Positions 22,226 to 33,643 of a stretch of DNA of 64,000 nucleotides are shown piece after piece; within the stretch, counting starts at the first letter, position 1; every line of letters starts with the position of its first letter. Under the pieces are notes generated by a model that had not been told where the DNA came from, made no database searches, and saw only the letters and a program-made list of their open reading frames with translations. The DNA is from Anomaloglossus baeobatrachus. Taxonomy: Eukaryota; Chordata; Amphibia; Anura; Aromobatidae. The stretch lies in NCBI RefSeq assembly GCF_048569485.1, contig NC_134364.1, positions 128,379,089 to 128,443,088 of the forward strand, given 5' to 3'. Made by a program: the position numbers and the translations under genes.

Positions 22226-23481
22226 TGTCGCGGGCGGAGGAGGGGACGCTGCGCTCTCCCACTGCTCGGGTCCGGCTGCCGCTGCTGCTGCGGCCGCTGC
22301 TGCTGCTCGGTGGTGGCTCGAGCGGTGGGCCGGATCCCGGGGACTCGAGCGGCGCTCCTCGCCCGTGAGTGAAAAGGGGTTTGGTTTTGGGGATTTATTG
22401 TCCGTGACGCCACTCACGGTTGTGGTGATTTTTGGTAACACCACCGCTGCTCTGTATGGGGATCCCGGGAGCGGTGACAGGGAGCAGCAGAGTTGTTAGT
22501 TCTCCCCTCCGTGGGTAGGGGTTGGTTGTCCCGGGGCCCAGTGATGGGGTGGAGGATGAGGGATGGCAGGCCAGGTGCGGGCCCTGGTGAGGTGCAGGGT
22601 CGCGGGGGGGCAGCGCTGTGCCTCACGGCACGGTGGTACTCACTCAGCCTGAGACGGTGACACAGTTCTCGGTAAAACACACGGCTGGAAAGACGGTTCC
22701 CACGGACGGCTGCTGTTGCTTTTCCCCGGTAGTTAACGGTGACTGTCTCTTTCCCTGCACCTAGTGTAATGTTGGTAGCGATGGGTTCCCACCGGTAACC
22801 CGCTCCCCGACTTGGATATGGGCCGGAGGAGCCCCTCTTTGCCCGCAGGCGCTGGCCCTGAGAAACTGGTGCCTTGGCGGTGGCGGTGTCTCTCTCATAC
22901 GGTTGGACTGTTGCCTTCACTCGGGACTTAGTTGTTTGGAAACCCGGAGGTCCCCTTCACTGACGGATTTGGCAAATTTACGGCGACTCCTAGCCTTGCC
23001 GGGATCCGAAAGGCCCCTGCCAATGGTGCTGGCTTCTCCTTATGTACCGGTCCGGTACCGCCGGGTCACCACCCGTCCACGGTCCTCACGGCACCTCCGA
23101 TAGGCCACTCCTGCAGACAGTCACCGCCGTCTGCTAACCTTGCTGTCTCCGTCCGGGGCACACACCCGGACCAACTTCAGGCTCTTAAGCTGTCACTTTC
23201 CTCTTTTCACTTCCACCTCTCAAACTCAACTCCAACTAATTCCTCTCCACTCCAGCTCTGCCTGAGCTCAACTCTCTCCCAAACTGCCTGTGTTTTCCCT
23301 CCTCCAGGACTGTGAACTCCTTGGTGGGTGGAGACCAACTGCCTGGCTCCACCCCCTGGTGTGGACATCAGCCCCTGGGGAAGGCAACAAGGATTTCTGG
23401 TTTAGCTTTGATGTGCCTAACCAGGGTGTAGGGTATGGTGATGTCATTACCTGTGACCCCTGGCTTGTCCAGGGCGTCACA
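22226..23481 (-). repeat. LTR of the Gypsy provirus, upstream copy
   Basis: 1256 bp; minus strand starts TGTGACGCCCTGGACAAG at 23481. Its first bases form an inverted repeat with ccaggggtcaca just downstream, a feature shared by several LTR families in this window. Confidence 0.92.
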
Positions 23482-23485
23482 CTTG

Positions 23486-23929
23486 CGTCTGTTGTATTGG
23501 ATCCCAGTGTCCTGAAGCTACTTGGAGACCTCGGTTCTTGACTTGTTATCTCCCGTCCCGTATGCAGGAGCCACGAGTCCGCGGTGGGGCCTAACTTGAG
23601 TCTTGACTCCGGACTCTATGTGGCACTGTGCTCCAGGAACTTTTGTCGGAAGAAGGATATGCAATCCCCCTGTCCTGCAGATCCTGGTGATACCACTTGA
23701 AGTTAGTTCCACCCTAGGATTCTGTACCCTGCACTGCGCCAGTCCCGAGGGAGCAATGGAGCTCTCCCCTCGGCAAACTTATTGACGCCTGCGTCCCACC
23801 AGAACCACTGGTAAACCCATCTGCTCCCTTCCTCTCCTGCTGGAGAGCTCTCCCTGTTGTGTTGCTCCTAACTCCCCCTGGTGGTAAGAAGAATGGTGGG
23901 GTTTTTTTGTATCTGAAGAACAGCACAAT
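23486..23929 (-). mobile_element. Probable continuation of the older interrupted LTR
   Basis: Non-coding text resuming after the provirus. It is presumed to be the rest of the LTR fragment at 14474-14881, because the flanks join directly through the nested insertions and it resembles the middle of the LTR at 24026-25140 in composition. No canonical outer terminus was found. Confidence 0.35.
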
Positions 23930-26160
23930 AGGGAACCAGTATGGGACATTACTACAAGAAGGGGACCAGGAAAGGGGACATTACTACAAGAAGACGACCT
24001 GCATGGGCAGATTAGTAAAAGAGGATGTAATGCCCCGGCAGCAATCGAACTGCTGGGATCCAGATGTCACTGCTCGTGGCTCGAGGGTCTCCGGACCTGG
24101 GGGCAAAGGGGTCACACCCGAATAAAGAAGAGGGGTATTTACAGGGGAGATATGTATAGTTCTTGACGCCACCTGTGGTGTGTGGTAATAGGGAGTACCG
24201 CCGCTGCTGTTGGTAGTACCCGGGGTGATGGAGTGGGGCAGCTAGTTGATGTTACCCTCCACAGGTAGGGAAAGGCCCCAGGACTCTGGATGGTGATATG
24301 GGGTGCAGGGGGAGCGCAGGCTCGCTGGTTGCAGGGGTTAATCAGGTACTCACTCAGCAATAAAGCAGAAGCTGACAACAGGGTAAACCATGTCTCTGGG
24401 TGCCGCTGCCCTCTTGGGGGAGCTCGTCCGGGTCCCGTCCCCTTTCAGCTTGGAGCTTTCCGGGCCCAGCTCTCCACTGTGGCTAAGTAGAAGAGCTTGC
24501 TCTGAGGAGCTCACGCTTGGGATTTCAGTGGGCTGCTTGCTTGGAAAGCCCTATACCCCTCCTTGCGCTAGTGCCCTCGATCTCTGAGCTTCGTGGGAAC
24601 AGTCCATAGAGGCCTTGTCCTCCGTAGATTAATTGCCGGGTTGCCGGATTGCTTAAAGCCTCTCACCGACCTAGGGTCCGTGTATCCCGTCGTGCCTTCG
24701 TCCCCGACCGGTGATTAGGCTCAGGCTGCTGACCATTCTCCAAGACAGGTCCCAGGCACCTAGCCTCAATCCCCTGCCATCGGGGGTCCGACTCCTCTAG
24801 GTACAGACCACCGTCTGCGACCTAGTCTGCTTCTCCTCTGGGAGCTACAACTCCCAGCTTCCTCTGTTCATCTGAGCTCCTCACAGCTCAAGGGTTACCA
24901 CTGAACTGACTTGACACCTCCCACCTCTCTGCCTGACCCCTAGGTGGGCGGCCTTATTCCAGCTTAAGCAGCCCACTGGTGTGCCTGACAGGTGTGGTGC
25001 AAGGTGTATCTAGGATTTGTGAATGCTGGTGGAGGCAGTACTGCAGGATGGAGACCCAGAACCATGGGGGGTTGAATCCTGCACTGGAGAGAAAGATTGT
25101 GCAGAACCCTGTGACGACCTGACTAGTCCAGGGCATCACAGGGACAATGATGGGACACATCACTATAGAATGGGGACAAGGCTGGGAACATTACTATAGG
25201 ATGGGGACATTACTATAGAATGGGGACAAGGATGGGAACATTACTATAGGATGGGAACATTACTATAGGTTGGGGACATTACTATAGGATGGGGACAAGG
25301 CTGGGAACAATACTATAGGATGGATACAAGGCTGGGGACATTACTATAGGATGGGGACAAGGCTGGGTACATTACTATAGGATGGGACAAGGCTAGGGAC
25401 ATTACTATAGGATGGGGACAAGACTGGGGACATTACTATAGGATGGGGACAAGGCTGGGGACATTACTATAGTATGGGGACAAGGCTGGGCACATTACTA
25501 TAGGATGGGACAAGGCTGGGGACATTACAATAGGATGGGGACAAGGATGGGGACATTACTATAGGATGGGGACAAGGCTGGGGACATTACTATAGGATGG
25601 GGACAAGGCTGGGGACATTACTATAGGATGGGAACAAGGATGGGGACATTACTATAGGATGGGGACAAGGCTAGGGACATTACTATAGGATGGGGACAAG
25701 GCTGGGCACATTACTATAGGATGGGGACAAGGCTGGGGTCATTACTGTAGGATGGGGACAAGGATGGGGACATTACTATAGGATGGGGACATTACTATTG
25801 TATGGGGACAAGGCTGGGCACATTACTATAGGATGGGACAAGGCTGGGGACATTACAATAGGATGGGGACAAGGATGGGACATTACTATAGGATGGGGAC
25901 AAGGCTGGGGTCATTACTATAGGATGGGGACATTACTATAGGATGGGGACAAGGCTGGGGTCATTACTATAGGATGGGGACAAGGCTGGGGTCATTACTA
26001 TAGGATGGGGACAAGGATGGGGCACATTACTATAGGATGGGGACAAGGATGGAGACATTACTATAGGATGGGGACAAGGATGGGGCACATTACTGTAGGA
26101 TGGGGACTAGGATGGGGCACATTACAACAGGATGGGAAACATTACTAAAAGATGTTGACC
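23930..26160. repeat. 31-bp minisatellite, first block, split by a solo LTR
   Basis: Copies of a 31-bp unit (acattactataggatgggga followed by caaggctgggg) from 25141 to about 26150, with divergent units at 23930-24000 on the other side of the LTR. Variants drop half units (gaatggggacattact). The same unit makes the array at 33600-33643 and 39542-40440. Confidence 0.93.
24026..25140 (-). mobile_element. Solo LTR, second Gypsy-like family
   Basis: 1115 bp. Minus strand starts TGTGATGCCCTGGACTAG at 25140 and ends CCGGGGCATTACA at 24026. Flanks agga and ggga differ by one base, a probable decayed 4-bp duplication. It shares layout and some blocks (gacgccacctgtggtg, gccgctgctg) with the family at 14882 but is clearly diverged. 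It sits at the edge of the 31-bp array. Confidence 0.75.
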
Positions 26161-26309
26161 AAAATTACTATATGGTGCTAATTGTAACACTATTAGTTAC
26201 AAGAAAGTGATAAAATGTAAAAAAAAATCTAAATAAGGCATGAATTTTTTTTACCATCAAAAATGTTTTTTGTTTTATTTATATTTAAACAAAGAACTTT
26301 ACATTTCTT
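26090..26309. repeat. Duplicated flank of the 31-bp array, copy 1
   Basis: About 220 bp, from the last irregular array units through an AT-rich unique-looking stretch (aagatgttgaccaaaattac ... ctttacatttctta), nearly identical to 40379-40599. Similarity stops abruptly at 26309/40599. Either a 14-kb spaced duplication or two insertions of one array-bearing element. Confidence 0.85.
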
Positions 26310-26690
26310 ATTTCTTTTTTTTTTAAATTACATGTAATCGTCTGTCATTACGTCTTATTGGCAAAATCTCTACTTATTAAAAAGGGGAATATATACCTTG
26401 CTTGAGTTTTAATATATATTCTTATTTCCTTTTGAGGTCACCTCCATTCAACATGAGGACCCTGCATCCAATTAGTATAATTGGTATGATTTATTTATGC
26501 TATGGAAATTCTGGAATTAATAGAATCGGTTGCCTGCATTGGATGATCTACTTATGAGGCACTACCCGTCGAGCAGTAATCAAGATGGATGAATGTTGCA
26601 ATATTATGGACTTAACCAAATGGTCGAAGGATGGAAGATTGATCAATAAATGACCGACAAATAACCCCAGCCTTATCCCATATACTGGAC
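26310..26690. other. AT-rich sequence, nothing recognised
   Basis: T-rich tract at 26310-26326 followed by AT-rich text with no coding, repeat or RNA signature that I can support. Confidence 0.5.
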
Positions 26691-28411
26691 TCTAGCTGAG
26701 GTTACCCGCGGCCACCGCTGGATCCAGCGGTGGCCGCGAGTTACCTGACTGACAGCAGCTGATCGCGCTACTCATCTCATTAGCTGCGTGGAGGTGACAG
26801 GAGCGGCGGTGTCTTCTGCTGCTCCTGTCATCTCCATGCAGCAGAGCTGGATGCGACGCTGGAGTCCGTGGATTACGCCGGACATGGAGGGTTTGTCGGG
26901 GGTTAATAAATTGGTAATGAGGGAATTTGTTTGTGTTTTTTATTTCTAATAAAGGATTTTTTTCGGGTGTGTGTGTTTTTTTTACTGTCACTTACAGATT
27001 AATCATGGAAGGTGTCTCATAGACGCCTGACATGATTAATCTAGGACTTATTGGCAGCTATGGGCTGCCAATAACTCCTTATTACCCCGATTTGCCAACG
27101 CACCAGGGTAAATCGGGAAGAGCCGGGTACAGTCCCAGAACTGTCGCATATAATGTATGCGGCAATTCTGGGCGGCTGCTGACTGATATTGTTAGGGTGG
27201 GGGGCTCCCCATAACGTGGAGCTCCCCATCCTGAGAATACCAGCCTTCAGCCGTATGGCTTTATCTGGCTGGTATTAAAATGGGGGGGGACCGCACGCCG
27301 TTTTTTTAAATTATTTATTTATTTATTTCACTGCACAGTATAGACACGCCCACCGGCTGCTGTGATTGGGTACAGTTAGACAGCTGTCACTCAGCGTGGT
27401 GGGCGTGTGTGACTGCAACCAATCACAGGCGCCGGTGGGCGGGGAAAGCAGGGAATACGAGATTGATTAATGGGCAGCCGGCTTTTTCAAAAGAGGAAAA
27501 GCCGCCGGAGTTTTTATAACAGCAGTGCAGCGCCGCGCCGGAGATCGGGGAATGGTAAGTATGAGAGAGGGGGGAACTGACCGCCAGACAGCTAGAGGGA
27601 CAGACAGACATAGAGACCGACCGATGGACTGAGGGAGAGAACGAAACAGAAAAAGAAAAAAGACTGACATCACATGAAAAAAACACAAAACATACAGGGA
27701 ACAAACAGAGATGCGTCCGTGTCACTCGGACGTGCGCACAAACCCATTGACTTTCATTGGGTCCGTGCTGCGTGTTGCGTGAATAAAACGGACATGCTGG
27801 CGTGAGACACGGACCAAAAAACGCATCACGGAGACGGACTAATGGACATAACCAAAAACGCAATTGTAACCGCTGAGATATAGTAACATTGGTGCACGTT
27901 TGGCCGTGTCTCCAGTATACACGGAAACGGACCAAACACGCACGTGTTTCACGGATGTGTGGCGGAGCCCTAAAAGAAACATCAGTAACTATGGTTGTCT
28001 GGCTGAGTGATGGAGGGTATAGCGCCCCTACTGCTGTCTGTTGGTTATGTTATGGATAACTATAGGAGGGATACATGGTGGGCAATATGGTACCATGAAT
28101 GGGTGTTTCAACATGGGTTGTAGCCCATTGGGTGGTGCCAGACTTGCCCTGTATGTACATTTATATGTATGCTTTGAGGTCATGAATTGATTAGCAGAGG
28201 CTGTAGGTGGGAGGTAAATGCTCTATATGGAAGATCAACTAAGTATTCATTAATGCAGAGTTTATATAATATGCATGTAATATGTCATACTTTTGGTGCT
28301 TTAAATGGCTGATTAGTGAAATATGCAATGCTTTTGAACAGATATAATATGTGTGCATTATGTCACCCTATTCCTATGGTTAGAATTATGCATATAGCCT
28401 TATACTTTAAG
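26691..28411. repeat. Dispersed repeat mosaic, families unassigned
   Basis: The segment contains several stretches typical of high-copy amphibian repeats: a short inverted repeat at 26707-26742 (cgcggccaccgctggatcc and its complement), the ggctggtattaaaatggggg plus attatttatttattt stretch at 27268-27330, a cacgcccaccggctgctg and gcgccggtgggcg pair at 27345-27440, and cattgactttcattgggtcc at 27747-27766. I cannot give family names or exact ends. No gene seen. Confidence 0.45.
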
Positions 28412-28559
28412 CATACCTCCCAACTTTTAAAGAAGGAAAAGAGGGAGAAAGTTTGCGGCGCGCGCAGCGCGCCGCGGCAAATTTTTAGGCCACGCCCCCT
28501 AACCACACCCATTTCACAGTCACGCCCATATCCACTCCCCATCCACACCCATTCAGCAC

Positions 28560-28765
28560 AAACACGCAGGCAGCCGGCGGGCCTCCAGCACGGACACGCA
28601 GGCAGCCGGCGGGCCTCCAGCACGGACACGCAGGCAGCCGGCGGGCCTCCAGCACGGACACGCAGGCAGCCGGCGGGCCTCCAGCACGGACACGCAGGCA
28701 GCCGGCGGGCCTCCAGCACGGACACGCAGGCAGCCGGCGGGCCTCCAGCACGGACACGCAGGCAG
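28560..28765. repeat. 32-bp minisatellite inside the inverted-repeat element
   Basis: About 6.5 perfect copies of a 32-bp unit (cacggacacgcaggcagccg followed by gcgggcctccag). The lack of variation suggests very recent expansion. Confidence 0.95.
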
Positions 28766-28769
28766 CCAC

Positions 28770-29210
28770 AGTGAGGCGGCCGGTCGCCCGCACAGTGAGG
28801 CGGCCGGTCGCCTTCACAGACAGGCGGCCGGCCGCCTTCACAGACAGGCGGCGGGCCGCCCGCACAGAGAGGCGGCCAGCCGCCCGCACAGAGAGGCGGC
28901 CGGCTGCCCGCACAATGAGGCGGCTGGCCGCCCGCACAGACAGGCGGCGGGGGGCGCCCGCACAGACAGGCGGCAGGGGGGCGCCCGCACAGACAGGCGG
29001 CAGGGGGGCGCCCGCACAGACAGGCGGCAGGGGGGCGCCCGCACAGACAGGCGGCGGGGGGCGCCCGCACAGACAGGCGGCGGGTGGCGCCCGCACAGAC
29101 AGGCGGCAGGGGGGCGCCCGCACAGACAGGTGGCGGGCCGACCGCACAGACAGGCGGCCGGCCGACCGCACAGACAGGCGGCCGGCCGACCGCACAGACA
29201 GGCTCCGGCC
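28770..29210. repeat. GC-rich minisatellite of about 24-28 bp units
   Basis: Units read cgcccgcacagacaggcggc with a variable G-run or a ggccg core. It directly follows the 32-bp array and shares the cggccggc and aggcggc words, so the two arrays probably arose from one seed. The alanine/arginine-rich open frames on both strands are artefacts of the repeat. Confidence 0.9.
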
Positions 29211-29448
29211 GGGGGTGAGGGGGGAGGGAGGGAAATCAGCGCTGGGGAGATTAGTTTACTGTACCAGCAGCAGCACAGGCAGCGCTCCTCTCTATGCCAC
29301 GTCTACTAGGATGGTAGGAGGGAAAAGCAGGGAGGCGGAGAGAGAGTGGGTGGGCGGAGCCCGGGAGCCGGCCGTCCCGCCCGTGGCAACGGGACAAACA
29401 ACGTAAAGCGTGAAAGTCCCGCTGTATCCGGGACGGTTGGGAGGTATG

Positions 29449-29532
29449 CAGCATGTTAGAATGTGTACATAAGATCCCGCTGGTGGTGGCCGCAGCTTAT
29501 AGGCCCCAAATCTGGTGACAGGTTCCCTTTAA
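29449..29532. mobile_element. Right end of a TTAA-type element
   Basis: The sequence tctggtgacaggttcccttt followed by aa ends in TTAA at 29529-29532 and matches the inverted left end of the element at 29991 (agggaaactgtcaccaga). The left partner of this end is not seen. Confidence 0.5.
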
Positions 29533-29986
29533 AGTGAACCTGTCAGGTGCAATATGCACTCAGAGCCAGGAGCAGTTCTGGGCACATATTGCTAATCCCT
29601 GCCTAACCGTCCCTGTATACACTAGCATAGATAAAGAGATCAAGAACAAATATTTTTAAAGATCTTATATCTTATGCTAATGAGCGCGGGGACTAGTCCG
29701 AAGGGCGTTACTTCACTTGGCTAGTCGGCTCGCATAGCATGTTAGCATGTTATTACGCCCCTGTGTGAGTACTAACACGCTATATGAGCCGACTAGCCAA
29801 GTGAAGTAACGCCCTTGGGACTAGTCCCCGCGCTAATTAGCATAAGATATAAGCTCTTTAAAAATACTTTTTCTATAGATGCCTTTATCTATGCTAGTGT
29901 ATACAGGGACAGTTAGGGAGGGATTAGCAATATTCACCCAGAACTGCTCCTGGCTCTGAGTGCAGATTGCACCTGATAGGTTCCCT
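29533..29986. mobile_element. Palindromic TTAA element 1 (Kolobok/piggyBac-like non-autonomous)
   Basis: A 454-bp foldback: the left arm (agtgaacctgtcaggtgca ...) is the inverted complement of the right arm (... tgcacctgataggttccct) along nearly its whole length, with a centre near 29740-29760. It is flanked on both sides by TTAA (29529-29532 and 29987-29990), the duplication used by Kolobok and piggyBac transposons. No coding capacity. The arms still pair with few mismatches. Confidence 0.82.
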
Positions 29987-29990
29987 TTAA

Positions 29991-31739
29991 AGGGAAACTG
30001 TCACCAGAAATTTAGCAAAAAAAATAAAAGATTCCCCTCTGCAGCTCCTGGGATGAATTCTGGAAAGGTTCCTGTTGTTATTGTGCCCACTTTGAGACCT
30101 AAAAAAATACTTTATGAAGTCTTACCTTTTTGTATGCAAATCTGTTTTTATGGTCACGGGGGCGGGCTGCCTGGCGTCCGTTATTCCCCCTCCTGCCGCT
30201 GTACGCCGTCCCCCATTGCTCATTTCCATACATGAGGACGCCTTCCTCATGTAACTGTCCTCCTGAAGTTTTGTGCATGCCCAGTGCCACTCTCGCCGGA
30301 CTGAGCACTGTGCAAAGTGTGAACGCTTTTGAGGTGATTGCGCAGGCGCGAGATTATGGGCGGCGCTGTGATTGTCATCAGCAGCGTCATCCAAGTACCC
30401 GCCCATAATCTCGTGCCCGCGCTTCTCACTCTGCCTCCACCGTTATGCGCAAGCACTGGCCATATGAACCACGTTACCTATTACCATGGGCGCGAGATTA
30501 TGGGCGGCGCTGTGATTGTCATCAGCAGCGTCATCCAAGTACCCGCCCATAATCTCGTGCCCGCGCTTCTCACTCTGCCTCCACCGTTATGCGCAAGCAC
30601 TGGCCATATGAACCACGTTACCTATTATCATGGGCGCGAGATTATGGGCGGCGCTGTGATTGTCATCAGCAGCGTCATCCAAGTACCTGCCCATAATCTC
30701 GTGCCCGCGCTTCTCACTCTGCCTCCACCGTTATGCGCAAGCACTGGCCATATGAACCACGTTACCTATTACCATGGGCGCGAGATTATGGACGGCGCTG
30801 TGATTGTCATCAGCAGCGTCATCCAAGTACCTGCCCATAATCTCGTGCCCGCGCTTCTCACTCTGCCTCCACCGTTATGCGCAAGCACTGGCCATATGAA
30901 CCACGTTACCTATTACCATGGGCGCGAGATTATGGGCGGCGCTGTGATTGTCATCAGCAGCGTCATCCAAGTACCTGCCCATAATCTCGTGCCCGCGCTT
31001 CTCACTCTGCCTCCACCGTTATGTGCAAGCACTGGCCATATGAACCACGTTACCTATTACCATGGGCGCGAGATTATGGGCGGCGCTGTGATTGTCATCA
31101 GCAGCGTCATCCAAGTACCCGCCCATAATCTCGTGCCCGCGCTTCTCACTCTGCCTCCACCGTTATGCGCAAGCACTGTCCATATGAACCATGTTACCTA
31201 TTACCGTGGGCGCGAGATTATGGGCGGCGCTGTGATTGTCATCAGCAAAGTCATCCAAGTACCCGCCCATAATCTCGTGCAAGCGGTAATAGGTAACATG
31301 GTTCATATGGCCAGCACTTGCGCATAACGGTGGAGTCAGAGGGAAAAGTGCGGGCACGAGATTATGGGCGGGTACTTGGTTAACGCTGTTGATGACAATC
31401 ACAGCGCCGCCCATAATCTCGTGCCTGCGCAATCACCTGAAAAAGCGTTCACATGCGCAAATCTTCGGGAGGACAGTTACATGAGGAAGGCGTTCTTGTG
31501 TATGTAAATGAGCAATGGGGGACTGCGTAAAGCGGCAGGAGGGGGAATAACGGACGCCAGACAGCCCGCCCCCGTGACCATAAAAACACATTTGCATACA
31601 AAAAGGTAAGACTTCATAAAGTATTTTTGTAGGTCTCAAAGGGGGCACAATAACAACAGGAACCTTTCTAGAAGCAGCCCAGGAGCTGCAGAGGGGAATC
31701 TATTACTTTTATTGTGAAATTTCTGCTGACATGTTCCCT
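29991..31739. mobile_element. Palindromic TTAA element 2 with internal 144-bp array
   Basis: Left end agggaaactgtcaccagaaa, right end (minus strand) agggaacatgtcagcagaaa, flanked by TTAA at 29987-29990 and 31740-31743. The left arm 29991-30340 is complementary to the right arm 31440-31739, including the fragments tttttgtatgcaaatctg and gcgtccgttattccccctcc. Element 2 abuts element 1 and shares its TTAA. Between the arms a self-complementary 144-bp unit has multiplied. Confidence 0.82.
30345..31290. repeat. 144-bp tandem array, self-complementary units
   Basis: Seven starts of ggcgcgagattatggg at exact 144-bp steps (30345, 30489, 30633, 30777, 30921, 31065, 31209). Each unit contains cgagattatgggcg and, about 60 bp later, cgcccataatctcg, so every unit can form its own hairpin. 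One further inverted unit lies at 31290-31430. Because 144 is divisible by three a 329-codon open frame runs through the array; I do not regard it as a gene. Confidence 0.95.
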
Positions 31740-31743
31740 TTAA

Positions 31744-32270
31744 CTGGTAGGGGAGCCAGGATAAAGCAGAGCTGAAGCTGTTGGGAAGCTAGGACCCAGC
31801 AGCTCCACAGGCAGGAGACCACTGATCGGTAATAGAAGTCTGCAGATGTCACTCTGCATAGGTTATTGTCACTGCTATCTGCAGGAGATAAGTGCTGATT
31901 GCAGGGTCTCCTCAGCGTCCTGACTCCCCGCGTGTCTGCAGCAGTGAGAAGCCGCACAGGGGGAATCAGAGAACAGCTGCAGACAAACGCAGGCTCCGGG
32001 ACTGGGGGGGTCGGCTCTGGTGCAGGGGGGGGGCTCTGCTGCAGGGGGGGGGTCGCTCTGCTGCAGGGGGGTCGCTCTGCTGCAGGGGGTGATTCATACC
32101 TCAGCAGCAGTCACAGGAGTAGGTGCGCGGTCGGCTCTGTAATGAATAGAAGGGAGAAACAGCGAGGCGGGGCTACAGTGGGTGGGTGGAGCCCGGGATA
32201 AACAGCCTCACGGGCGGGACCCGGGATCAAAGGCTCAGAAGAGGGACTGTCCCGCTGTATGCTTTAAGTA
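31744..32270. repeat. Diverged relative of the 28412 element, G-rich
   Basis: The part 32140-32265 (ggtggagcccgggataaac, gactgtcccgctgtatgc) parallels 29340-29430 of the inverted-repeat element. The middle has G-run repeats (ctctgctgcagggggg). No gene seen. Confidence 0.45.
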
Positions 32271-33599
32271 TCCAGTGGCTTTTGCGACCTTTCATTTTTG
32301 AAGGAAAAAATATATATATATAATTGGATGTTGATGCGGTCCGAGCATGTTTGGTCTCGATCGTGGTCCCCTGCGATCTATGAGCGCATGTGGTGGTTGC
32401 TGCTGCTCGGTCAGCCACACTGTGCGCAGCTGGGATCCGGGAGGAGAACTCCTTGCCCTGCAGTACGGCCACTGTGTGCTGGCCGCGCGCATGCCTGGTG
32501 GCTTCGGCATCGCGTTGCCGTGGTTGCCGGGCCTGCTCGCGTCCCGCCCTAGGCCGGATACAGGGTCAGGTAACTTCCGGTGTCTCCTCTGACCGGAACC
32601 ATGCTGCGCCGATACTAGCGTGAAGCCGGGCATGCAATTATGCACCAAATGCGTTCAATTCTAATAGAGTATAAAGAGTGACAGCTCAGCAAGGTATGTA
32701 CCTGCCTCCTGAGGAAGCCCTAGGCGGTGAAACGCGTTGAGGCGCGGTGGGTGGTGAACGAATTACTCTGGTCAGGTCTGTATACTATTATATGACTCTA
32801 CTTTATTACTCTTGCAGCTAATGATGATTATTGCTATGGTGTGTTCCTGTGGCCTGCCTATATAGCTTGGTGTTATGCAAATAATGACTTCTGTGATCCA
32901 GCACCTCTCGACCTGCAGAGTTTGCAGGCGGGGGTAGAAGTATGGCTTAGTATCTAATAGTGCCTAATAGTGTATACCTGTGAGCTTACTGAATTTTTGC
33001 ATCGTGTGGCTTTGAGAGGCTAATAAGTACTTGAAGCAGTGAATGTGTTATATGGGACTGCTGCTACTGGATAAACCCTCCTGCAGCTTACAGCTACACA
33101 ACTGTATACAAGGTATGGAGTTATTTTGCATTCTACCAGCATTAAACTGATTTAGTTAGGTATATAGGGACTGGGGTGCCTCCTGGTGGTGAGCAGACTG
33201 TTATATGTGTGCTGATATAATAAGTACCTATTAGGGACGCACACAAAAGCTATGAAATTGTGATTGATTCCTCTGGTAATATAATTTAACTAAATAGCTC
33301 ACCACTAGGAGTCTACTCCCGGTTTTCCCCTATATGACCCTCATGGATGCACATGATGGTAAACTGATATCTGCAAATTTAATTAATTGTTATATTTACG
33401 AGTCTAAGTATTATTCTAGGACCTGAGGAACTTCTTTGGTTTCCAACCCACCCTCCCTCCAATCAGTGGGAGTTACAGTTGCACCTTTCTCTACCCTGTT
33501 GTGCCATTATGTCTATGTATGTGTTTTAATTGTATGAAATAAAGTTTAACTTTTTATAGAAGCATGGCATCATTTATATATTCTTGGTTCAAGGATATA
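32271..33599. other. No gene recognised; dispersed repeat core at 32700-32760
   Basis: The text cctgaggaagccctaggcgg followed by tgaaacgcgttgagg (32710-32745) is the plus-strand form of the acgcgtt-type dispersed repeat also seen near 22035. The rest is AT-rich, with an AATAAA-like motif at about 33538 (gaaataaagttt). No exon supported. Confidence 0.5.
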
Positions 33600-33643
33600 A
33601 GTGGTTATATCAGGATGGGGACAAGGCTGGGTACATTACTATA
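33600..33643. repeat. 31-bp minisatellite, second block, left edge
   Basis: One to two units (atcaggatggggacaaggct) of the 31-bp array before it is split by the chromovirus at 33644. Confidence 0.85.

Larger units (their letters stand above)
16109..23481 (-). mobile_element. Ty3/Gypsy provirus with two LTRs
   Basis: LTRs of 1256 bp lie at 16109-17364 and 22226-23481, flanked by the 4-bp direct repeat cttg (16105-16108 and 23482-23485). The internal region on the minus strand holds reverse transcriptase (about 21170-21970), RNase H (about 20400-21190) and integrase (within 18010-20345). A polypurine tract (aagggggaa, minus strand) lies next to the LTR at 17364, and a primer-binding-site-like sequence starting tggcgtcacgaac follows the other LTR. 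I recognise no gag. It is broken, with roughly five interruptions, one of them a block of foreign-looking sequence. The paired LTRs are close to identical, so it is young. Confidence 0.9.
28412..29448. mobile_element. Inverted-repeat element with internal arrays
   Basis: The left end catacctcccaac (28412) and right end gttgggaggtatg (ending 29448) are exact inverted repeats. The interior is GC-rich and holds two minisatellites. This terminus is recognisable in diverged form at 41521-41600 and its right-hand part near 32140-32265, so it is a dispersed family. No convincing target duplication was found, so the superfamily is not assigned. No coding capacity. Confidence 0.65.

Noticed and set aside
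28363-29406. Alanine/arginine/cysteine-rich frames on both strands
   Set aside because: Low-complexity translations of the 32-bp and 24-28 bp arrays.
30338-31327. 329-codon open frame
   Set aside because: 144-bp array divisible by three inside a palindromic transposon; no similarity to a protein family that I recognise.
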